From: RACS-047 sp031553855
GTDB taxonomy: Bacteria > Bacillota > Clostridia > Christensenellales > Pumilibacteraceae
Direction: 5' to 3'
NCBI GenBank assembly: GCA_031553855.1
Contig: JAVBKW010000015.1
Coordinates: forward strand, 1-62,953
DNA: 62,953 nucleotides
This document shows, piece after piece, positions 43,410 through 49,445 of the stretch; within the stretch, counting starts at the first letter, position 1, and the number at the start of each line of letters is the position of its first letter. A program made the position numbers and the translations under genes. The notes beneath the pieces are model-generated. The model saw only the letters and a program-made list of their open reading frames with translations, had not been told where the DNA came from and ran no database searches.

Positions 43410-43879
43410 TGAACGCCGAATGAACGCCGAGAAGTTTTCAAAAAGCAGGTTTTTATAGATTCGAGAATAGCAAGGTTTTAGCAAGGTTGAAACGAATATT
43501 CTGATTTTCCGACTCCCTAAAAGGGTCAAGAATGTCAAGGTTATATCAAGGTTGGAGGCAATTTCCGAATTTTCCGAAGCTATAAAAAAGGACTTGTTTT
43601 TATTGAAATATGAAAAAAAGCTGTATATTCGGAGTTTTCGGAGTCTATAAAAAAGGATTGATATTTTAGTTGAACCAAGAGCGAAGCAAGAGCGATTTAG
43701 AATTTCGACTCCATAAAATAGGAAACGAACAAGGCGGGAACAAAGCGAAAAGCCCGCATGAAACAAGCGGGAAGCAAGCGAAATAAATTCGTTTAGCCGA
43801 AATGCTGTAAAAAATCGAACAAAGGGCGAACAAAGGAAAAATAGTAAATTTAACATCGAAGCTCGGATGAAGCTCGGAT
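43410..43879 (+). repeat. Array of distinct paired short repeats with 9-11 bp period
   Basis: At least ten doublets follow one another in non-coding DNA. Examples: TGAACGCCGAA/TGAACGCCGAG at 43410, AGCAAGGTTT/AGCAAGGTTG at 43469, TCAAGGTTAT pair at 43535, TTTCCGAA pair (period 9) at 43562, TTCGGAGT pair (period 9) at 43628, CAAGAGCGA pair at 43676, GAACAAGGCG/GAACAAAGCG at 43727, CAAGCG pair at 43764, CGAACAAAGG pair at 43816, and a perfect GAAGCTCGGAT pair at 43858. Each pair is different. Two pairs are followed by CTATAAAAAAGGA. Confidence 0.8.
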
Positions 43880-43978
43880 GAATAATAAAAAGAAACCGGA
43901 AGATGTAATCCCCGATTTCTTTCCGCCGACACACTAACAAGTGTGGCAGACAATCACTATTAGTATAAATTTTTTAAG

Positions 43979-44042
43979 AGGTTTTGTAAAGACAATTTTT
44001 TGTACCTATTAAGTGCTATTAAGGTAGAACCTTACAAAACCT
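43979..44042. other. Long-loop inverted repeat before the Fic gene
   Basis: AGGTTTTGTAA pairs with TTACAAAACCT at the outer ends around 41 bases that contain a CTATTAAG pair with period 10. It could be a recombination or transcript-end structure at the right border of the element. Confidence 0.5.
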
Positions 44043-44053
44043 AACATCCGCCG

Positions 44054-44785
44054 CTAAATTTCAATCTGTAACAGCCGGACGATCTCTTTTGACGTTTCCA
44101 AAACCCTGTCGCCGATAAACTCAATAAATGGCTTATCGTCCTTGTGCGCTTTTTCCAAAAGGCTGATATATTCCTGTCTTAATATCGGCGGAATAACGGC
44201 GAGCATATAGCCGTCTTGAATAAGGGCCGCGTTCATCAGCAGGCGCGCGAGCCGTCCGTTTCCGTCTATGAACGGATGAATAAAAACAAAACGCTTATGC
44301 AGCAGCGCCGCAAATTCGATGGGGTGATAATAGTCCCGCTCTTTATTGATCCATTGAATCAGCGCGGACATTTCTTCCGGTATGCGTTCCGCTTTAGTCA
44401 CGCTGTACTCAGAGCCCGTAATAAAAACGGATTTCCTGCGGTATACGCCTGCATCTGCGGTATTGATGCCGCTGTAAAAAAGTTTGTGCATTGTGAGAAT
44501 GTCGGATTCGGTAATAGTCCTGCGTCCAAGCAGCGAAAACATAAAATCATAAGCGCGAGCGTGTCCGAGCGCCTCAAAGGTATCGCGCAAAGGCTTGCCG
44601 CCGACGGTCAGTCCATCCTCAAGCAACACCTTTGTTTCGCTTATAGTAAGGGTATTGCCCTCAAGAGCGTTAGATGACCACGTTAAGCCCACACGGTAAT
44701 AAGCCTTGAGCTGCTCCAGCACCTCGCCCTCAAACGGACGTAGAACGTCGATTGCCGCCTTATATTTATCGATTTTTTCAAACAT
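44054..44785 (-). CDS. Fic-family AMP-transferase, intact
   Basis: 243 residues. Fic proteins transfer AMP (or another nucleotide part) to hydroxyl groups of target proteins. The active-site motif HPFIDGNGRLARLL lies near residue 170 with His as base, and the N-terminal inhibitory motif SSNALEGN near residue 35 lets it block its own ATP site (class II). It follows the XRE gene on one transcript. A second, broken copy lies at 27435-28154. The pair XRE-Fic looks like a toxin-antitoxin-type or regulated stress module, but no antitoxin was tested. Confidence 0.9.
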   Translation of the reverse strand: MFEKIDKYKAAIDVLRPFEGEVLEQLKAYYRVGLTWSSNALEGNTLTISETKVLLEDGLTVGGKPLRDTFEALGHARAYDFMFSLLGRRTITESDILTMHKLFYSGINTADAGVYRRKSVFITGSEYSVTKAERIPEEMSALIQWINKERDYYHPIEFAALLHKRFVFIHPFIDGNGRLARLLMNAALIQDGYMLAVIPPILRQEYISLLEKAHKDDKPFIEFIGDRVLETSKEIVRLLQIEI

Positions 44786-44794
44786 AAAAGTCTC

Positions 44795-45004
44795 CTATAT
44801 TTTTGTGCCGTCAGGGAACTCAAAACCAAAAGTATATGCTCCGCCGAGAGCGGCGGCTATCTTTTCAAGTTCATCAGTCGATAAACTATCACGTTTAATT
44901 TTTTGACTTAAATTCTGTATGCTTGTATTAATAAGTTTTGCCAAATCAGTCAAACTCATTCCTTTATACGCTAAAGCCATGTTTACTTTTTGGGCGTTTG
45001 TCAT
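44795..45004 (-). CDS. XRE-family regulator of the Fic module
   Basis: 69 residues with a complete helix-turn-helix (MSLTDLAKLINTSIQNLSQK). A CTCCTTT-type ribosome site (AAAGGAGAG) lies upstream. It is the first gene of the XRE-Fic operon, whose upstream DNA carries four copies of an AAATAGTTT-like motif, so it probably represses its own promoter and the divergent genes. Confidence 0.85.
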   Translation of the reverse strand: MTNAQKVNMALAYKGMSLTDLAKLINTSIQNLSQKIKRDSLSTDELEKIAAALGGAYTFGFEFPDGTKI

Positions 45005-45040
45005 AAGATTCTCTCCTTTTGTGTTTATTGATTTAATTAT

Positions 45041-45134
45041 AAACTATTTAATTTAATGTGTCAAGAAAAATATTTAAAAATAAATCAAATAGTTTAATCA
45101 AATAGTTGACAAATTAAACGAAATAGTTTAAAAT
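45041..45134 (+). promoter_or_regulatory. Divergent promoter with XRE operator array
   Basis: TTGACA (45106-45111) and TAAAAT (45129-45134) have a 17-base spacer and point rightward. The motif AAATAGTTT appears at about 45087, 45100 and 45121, and inverted at 45042 (AAACTATTT), so it overlaps both promoter boxes. Confidence 0.8.
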
Positions 45135-45170
45135 AGTATTATAAGGTTGATTAAGGAGGCAACTAAAAAA

Positions 45171-45205
45171 GATAACCGCTATCCCGACCAAGAGCAACGG
45201 TTATC
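45171..45205 (+). promoter_or_regulatory. Leader hairpin before the 45300 gene
   Basis: GATAACCG and CGGTTATC form an eight-pair stem around 19 bases in the 165-base leader between promoter and gene. No T run follows, so it is more likely a structured leader than a terminator. A diverged copy of the leader persists at 28360-28446. Confidence 0.5.
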
Positions 45206-45299
45206 TCACTTGACAGGAAGAACAGGCTTGCGCCGCCCCTGTACTTCTATAATACCACAACGCGGCGGAAAAATCAATATTTTATAGGAGTAAAAGAAA

Positions 45300-45755
45300 A
45301 TGACATTATCCGCAGTATTAAGCAAGAACATCGCAAACGGCAGAATCTTTGCTATTGAAGCACGGACCGAGAAAAAAGGGCTAAAGGGAATCCGCTTTAT
45401 CAAGCACACAACGCTCACGGCGCAATGGGGAGTTAACTACGCAAACGTGGCGGCGGCGCAGGATCGTATCGCCGGAAACGGCGGTGTCCAGTCAAACTGG
45501 TTTGAGCACACCGAGCACGACAGCATCGTAAGGCATAAGAAAGACCCGGCAAAACTCTACCTTCAGATAATGAATCCGAACAATATGAAAGCAGAATATT
45601 TCCTAGAGGATGGCACGCCCACCACAAAGGCTGAACTAATTAGGCTCGGAGCAATTAAGGACGAAACACCTGATAAGCCTGTAACGCTCGTATACGGCTT
45701 AGAAAGCATAGTATCAATCAACTACAAAGAAAATAAGGAGGTTTTGGCAGCGTAA
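45300..45755 (+). CDS. Accessory-region protein of unknown function
   Basis: 151 residues behind a TAGGAG site. The body is beta-rich (RIFAIEARTEKKGLKGIRFI, KLYLQIMNPNNMKAEYFLED, VTLVYGLESIVSINY). I do not recognise the family, although proteins of this sort occur near plasmid or ICE replication genes. It is first in a run of four small genes that follow the operator of the Fic module, so it may belong to the same transcription unit. Confidence 0.6.
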   Translation: MTLSAVLSKNIANGRIFAIEARTEKKGLKGIRFIKHTTLTAQWGVNYANVAAAQDRIAGNGGVQSNWFEHTEHDSIVRHKKDPAKLYLQIMNPNNMKAEYFLEDGTPTTKAELIRLGAIKDETPDKPVTLVYGLESIVSINYKENKEVLAA

Positions 45756-45814
45756 GCCGCCGCCGGCGCAGAGCGGATTGGGTAGTTCCGCCGCTCCGCC
45801 CGGATAAAATATCA

Positions 45815-46087
45815 ATGAAAAGTGAACTTTTAAAAGCTCTAAAGGAAACTTTAGCTAAAAACAATATCCGCCTGTACTACACAAGGCATACCGATCAGGC
45901 AACATATTTCTCAAAAGACCTTATAACCGGCGAGGTCAGAATCGTAACGAATCCGAACACTTCTCTCCCTGAAATGTACTTAGACATTGTAGAGGCAATT
46001 TGGGCGATCCTAGAGGCAAGGAAAGCGCCGACAAGTCTATGGGGCGATTATAAATACGGTGCCGACAGGAGCGTGGCAAATGGTTAA
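45815..46087 (+). CDS. Small accessory protein, unknown
   Basis: 90 residues, one ORF in a compact series; no strong ribosome site is visible. It contains IRLYYTRHTDQATYFSKDLI and a helical end. The next gene starts 8 bases before its stop. Nothing indicates function. Confidence 0.5.
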   Translation: MKSELLKALKETLAKNNIRLYYTRHTDQATYFSKDLITGEVRIVTNPNTSLPEMYLDIVEAIWAILEARKAPTSLWGDYKYGADRSVANG

Positions 46088-46322
46088 AACTGAATTAAAG
46101 AAATATGACCGGGTTTACATAATTACTCAGCAGCCGGATAAAACATTTATCGCTATGTTTTATGGTGAGGTAAAATGTATAAAAAACGACGATGATGATA
46201 AATATTTATGTTATATAAAAAGTATTGATTATGAGTGGTATGTAAAAGCGGAAAATCTATTTAAAGATCAAGTGGTTGCTCAGAATGAGTGTGAGCGCAG
46301 AAATAATTTGAGGTGTGCGTAA
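46080..46322 (+). CDS. Small accessory protein, SH3-like barrel possible
   Basis: 80 residues from the ATG at 46080, which has AGGAG eight bases upstream inside the previous gene. Sequence YDRVYIITQQPDKTFIAMFY and YLCYIKSIDYEWYVKAENL shows strand-rich content with Tyr. The start lies 7 bases before the previous stop, so the two are probably co-translated. Unknown function. Confidence 0.55.
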   Translation: MVKTELKKYDRVYIITQQPDKTFIAMFYGEVKCIKNDDDDKYLCYIKSIDYEWYVKAENLFKDQVVAQNECERRNNLRCA

Positions 46323-46323
46323 T

Positions 46324-46632
46324 ATGAAAATTAAAAATATTGATAAAGTTTACGAGAAATTATTAGAATATTCCCAGAAAAACAATATTAAAATTCACAG
46401 TTTTGATTTTGAATATGTGGGATCGGCGGTTATTAGAAAAAGCGGAGTAATGGCAATAGGCTTGTGTCCTGACATTTTTAATAATAAACTCGTTGCAGCA
46501 TGGTGGATCGCACAGGGCATAATTTGCCTAAAAAATAATTTTATATATCGTTTAAAGGACTATAACCGCTTACGAAAGACACCGACGTTTATAAAGCAAA
46601 TGGAGGAAATTCGGCGTCAGACAAAAAATTGA
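46324..46632 (+). CDS. Small accessory protein, unknown
   Basis: 102 residues from the ATG at 46324 with AGGTG eight bases upstream. It has a hydrophobic middle (VAAWWIAQGIICLKN) and a basic end. The segment resembles the helix before the metal motif in ImmA-like proteins but without HExxH, so I do not make that call. Confidence 0.5.
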   Translation: MKIKNIDKVYEKLLEYSQKNNIKIHSFDFEYVGSAVIRKSGVMAIGLCPDIFNNKLVAAWWIAQGIICLKNNFIYRLKDYNRLRKTPTFIKQMEEIRRQTKN

Positions 46633-46861
46633 TTAAGTATTTCGAATATGGCCGTAAGGTAGAAAGCGTAATAAAAAAATCGGCAATAAATGAAATCATG
46701 AAAAAGCAAAAAGAATATTCATTTGCAGCGTAGAATACTTTTCATTAAAAATATAATATTAGATTACAACTTGAGGCGGACGAGTGATCGTCCGTCCTTT
46801 TTAAATTTATAAATTGACTTTATTTCAAAAATTTGTTATATTTGCTTTAGAGGTGAAAATA

Positions 46862-48406
46862 ATGGAGAAAAAGAATATAACTAATATTAAGCCTTTTAAT
46901 ATTATTCTAGGGAAAAAAAGATTGCCCTCATTATTTATTGGCTCTGGATTTAGTAAAAGATATATAGAAAACTATCCAAATTGGATTGAGCTTTTAGATA
47001 ATATTGCTGAAATAATTGGCTTAAATTCTGCGATTATTCACTCTATGAAAGCTAATCTTCTTAGTCAAGGCTACACGGAAGGTCAAGCAAATCAGAAAAT
47101 AGGAAGTTATTTAAAAACGGAGTTTGAAAATAATTTAAAGGAAAATATCAAACTTTTTAATAATGACGAATTGTCTTTTAGTAAGAAAGAAAACATATCA
47201 TTATTTAAAATACTTTTAGCAAAAATGTTTAAAAGCGAAACACTTAATTTAAAAAAAGAAAGTTACTTAAATACTGAACTTACAATTTTTAAAGAATTAG
47301 TAGAAAAAGTAAAATGCATATTTACGACAAATTATGATGTTTTTATAGAATATTTAGCTGGCGATAAAATAACTCCTATAATTCATGAAAGTGATTATTT
47401 TTATTCGTCGTTCACTTCCGCAGAGCTATATAAAATTCACGGTTCTATACTAGCGCCTAGTACCTTAGTTTTTACAGAAGAAGATTATATAAATTTTGAT
47501 CAGCGTAGATTAACAGTCGCAAAATTGCTTACTGTAGTCGCCGAATCGCCTATTATATTTATTGGTTATTCATTGGAAGATGAGAATATTAGAAAACTTC
47601 TTGATGATTTGGTAAAGTGTCTAACTATAAAGCAAATTGATGATTTAAAAAACAACTTAATCTTAATTGATTTTAAAAAATGTAATAAAGATTTTGAAGT
47701 AGGAACTATGGTTATACCATTCGGCATAAAAACTTTATCAATAACTACTGTAAAAACAGATAATTATACTTTGGTTTACAGATTATTAAATAAGTTTGCC
47801 CCTTATGCAACTCCGCAGGAAATCAGAAAATATAAAAGCTTACTCAAAAATTTAATCGATGGAAACGATAAAAAAATAACTACAGTTCTTGAATGCGTTT
47901 CAAGTTTTGAAAACCGTGAAAGCGACGAAGTTGCGGTGGCGTTAGGATCTGAAATAGAAAGCCCTAATAAATATCCTGCGAAAAATATTATTATTGATGT
48001 TTTAAAACGTGAAAACAGATATACACCTGATCAAATTTATCAATGGACCTTAACTCATTTCAACCCTACACATTGGATACCGTTATTCTACTATAAGTTT
48101 ACAAAAGAACAAAACGATAGTGAAAAAATTAAATGCTTTAAAAGTAAGAAACGGAAAGATTTTAAAGCAATGAATTTCGATAAGGTACTTGTAACAAAAA
48201 CAAACGCAGTAGCTCAAATAGAAAAAGAGTTGAAAAAAAGCTTAAAACCTTTAGATAAATGTCTCTTGCTAATGTACAATTATTTGGAATTGCGTTTAAC
48301 TAAAGATGAATTTAGGAATTTACTTATTAAACTTTATGAAGAAGATAATAAAATTTTAAATGAAACTGCCTTTAAAAAAGCGGTAACATTGATTGACTAT
48401 TTATAA
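46862..48406 (+). CDS. SIR2-domain protein, probable anti-phage defence
   Basis: 514 residues from the ATG at 46862 (GAGGTGAAAATA upstream). The SIR2 fold is visible as LPSLFIGSGFSKRY (NAD-binding start), CIFTTNYDVFIEYL, KIHGSI and FIGYSLEDENIRKLL, spaced as in SIR2_2 proteins. Such proteins consume NAD+ when phages infect and stop the cell (DSR- or Thoeris-like logic). The 200-residue C-terminal domain (residues 300-514) has no recognised motif and probably senses the trigger. The gene is AT-rich, lies on the accessory side of tRNA-Pro and has no visible partner gene, so it may work alone. Confidence 0.8.
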   Translation: MEKKNITNIKPFNIILGKKRLPSLFIGSGFSKRYIENYPNWIELLDNIAEIIGLNSAIIHSMKANLLSQGYTEGQANQKIGSYLKTEFENNLKENIKLFNNDELSFSKKENISLFKILLAKMFKSETLNLKKESYLNTELTIFKELVEKVKCIFTTNYDVFIEYLAGDKITPIIHESDYFYSSFTSAELYKIHGSILAPSTLVFTEEDYINFDQRRLTVAKLLTVVAESPIIFIGYSLEDENIRKLLDDLVKCLTIKQIDDLKNNLILIDFKKCNKDFEVGTMVIPFGIKTLSITTVKTDNYTLVYRLLNKFAPYATPQEIRKYKSLLKNLIDGNDKKITTVLECVSSFENRESDEVAVALGSEIESPNKYPAKNIIIDVLKRENRYTPDQIYQWTLTHFNPTHWIPLFYYKFTKEQNDSEKIKCFKSKKRKDFKAMNFDKVLVTKTNAVAQIEKELKKSLKPLDKCLLLMYNYLELRLTKDEFRNLLIKLYEEDNKILNETAFKKAVTLIDYL

Positions 48407-48411
48407 AAAAT

Positions 48412-48456
48412 AAGTCCATCTTTTACATACTCACAGAGTAGAAAAGACAGACTTTT
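48412..48456. terminator. Weak terminator after the SIR2 gene
   Basis: AAGTC and GACTT-like arms with ATCTTTTAC/GTAGAAAAGA inside can fold, followed by TTTTTC. It begins 5 bases after the SIR2 stop. The remainder of the gap to 48660 contains no gene that I can support. Confidence 0.5.
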
Positions 48457-48659
48457 TCAAGTTGCAGGATAGTTACAAACTAAATCTGCACTTATAATAT
48501 CGGACTCACGCCCAGTAATAGGTTATACCTATACTATATATATTATACCATAGCTAAATTTGTGTGTCAATAATATAAGTCATTGTAGCCAAAATTTTTG
48601 ATAATTTTATATGTTTTTTATCTAAGAAATACCCATTTTTACAACTCACAATAATAATG

Positions 48660-48692
48660 AAAAAACGAGCCGATAAAAGCTCGTTCTTTTTT
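48660..48692. terminator. Terminator of tRNA-Pro(CGG)
   Basis: AAAAAACGAGC-CGATAAAA-GCTCGTTCTTTTTT is a compact stem with A and T flanks. It lies about 70 bases downstream of the tRNA on the minus strand. Confidence 0.8.
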
Positions 48693-48760
48693 GCCTATTC
48701 TAACTTAAACGTCGCAGCGAAACCGCCTGAAAAGAAGTAAAAGTTCGCATAGGTTTGTTT

Positions 48761-48837
48761 TGGTCGAGGTGACGGGATTCGAACACGCGACCTCTTGGTC
48801 CCGAACCAAGCGCGCTACCAAACTGCGCTACACCTCG
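48761..48837 (-). tRNA. tRNA-Pro (anticodon CGG), CCA encoded
   Basis: The acceptor CGAGGTG/CACCTCG is fully paired, with A and CCA at the 3' end. The anticodon stem CTTGG/CCAAG holds loop TTCGGGA, giving CGG. One pair in the T stem is a mismatch (T opposite C). The whole accessory region lies on its 3' side, the usual target of integrases. Confidence 0.96.
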
Positions 48838-48872
48838 ACGCCGGGGATCTGCTCTATGAGAAGAGCCTTATA

Positions 48873-48901
48873 ATTATATGATACAAAAGTTTTTTTGTCA
48901 A
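48873..48901 (-). promoter_or_regulatory. Promoter of tRNA-Pro(CGG)
   Basis: On the minus strand TTGACA and TATAAT are exactly 17 bases apart, 36 bases before the tRNA. Confidence 0.85.
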
Positions 48902-49063
48902 CAGAATTTAAGTTTCCTCAAAAATGAAAAAACGGAGAAAAAACGGAAGTAAATTCCCAAAGTAAGTTCCACTGTGGAGCTTTGAGTATAAGCTAATGTG
49001 GGAATTTATGGGGATTTTCGGACTATTAATTGAAATTGCTTGTGTAACGGTAATTGGTTGAAT

Positions 49064-49238
49064 ATTATAGTGAAGCAAATTACAATTAATTATAACCATT
49101 CGGTTGAATTTTCGATGACAGCCTCGCAAACAAGGTTCTTTTATGTGCTTTTAGGCACATAAAGCGTGTTTTTTTTGCGGGGATGGCCCAAAAAAGGCTT
49201 CCGAATGCTTAACTAATTGCAGTCTGTTTCGCTATAGT
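49064..49238. repeat. MITE-like element with ~40-bp terminal inverted repeats
   Basis: The left end TATAGTGAAGCAAATTACAA ... CCATTCGG pairs with the right end when read in reverse (TATAGCGAAACAGACTGCAA ... GCATTCGG). An inner hairpin TATGTGC/GCACATA lies near the centre. A solo copy of the end is at 15785-15841. No coding sequence is inside. Confidence 0.7.
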
Positions 49239-49285
49239 TTGCCGACTACTTGAAATTGTTGATAAGCTCAAAAAAAGCTGCCGAA

Positions 49286-49422
49286 ATAAAGGGTATTCAT
49301 ACCGCAGGATAAATCCTGCACCTCGCGCCTTTGGCGCGCCTTCTTACGCTAAAGCGCGGGGTATGCACCTTTGTCGGTGGCGCAAAAATGCCCTTGCAAG
49401 CAAGCATTTTTGCGGTCAGAAT
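49286..49422 (+). repeat. Hairpin-chain repeat family A, copy 2
   Basis: It matches 28188-28323 almost base for base from ATAAAGGGTATTCATACC to the final stem GCAAAAATGC/GCATTTTTGC and continues GGTCAGAAT. It ends 23 bases before the stop of tex. GAA occurs at both borders. Confidence 0.9.
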
Positions 49423-49445
49423 CAATCGGGCAGCTTTTCATAAAG

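Larger units (their letters stand above)
28500..43950. mobile_element. Integrative phage-like element of about 15 kb lacking packaging genes
   Basis: The ends are approximate. The left limit is the serine recombinase, the right one the paired-repeat array before the Fic-XRE module. Contents: repressor and recombinase leftward; ten kilobases of rightward operon with replication genes (replisome organizer, DnaB) followed by seven structural-like genes; and a leftward group with an S24 protein, a sigma-like factor and a small DNA-binding protein. No terminase, portal, recognisable capsid, protease, lysin or holin gene beyond a two-helix protein is found. Candidate att sites could not be identified by eye. 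Confidence 0.7.

Noticed and set aside
43410..43879. CRISPR or diversity-generating repeat
   Set aside because: No constant repeat with variable spacers, and no reverse transcriptase or Cas gene nearby.
43362..43940. Minus-strand frame of 192 codons over the paired-repeat array
   Set aside because: No ribosome site, Phe/Arg-rich composition, and the 11-base repeats shift frame, which does not fit a coding sequence.
46324..46632. ImmA/IrrE-type peptidase
   Set aside because: The hydrophobic helix is reminiscent, but HExxH is absent.
48761..48837. tRNA-Pro(CGG) as proven attachment site of the accessory region
   Set aside because: I could not find a second copy of its 3' end on the far side of the region.
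48908..49129. Minus-strand frame of 73 codons
   Set aside because: Overlaps the MITE-like end; no ribosome site and no family features.
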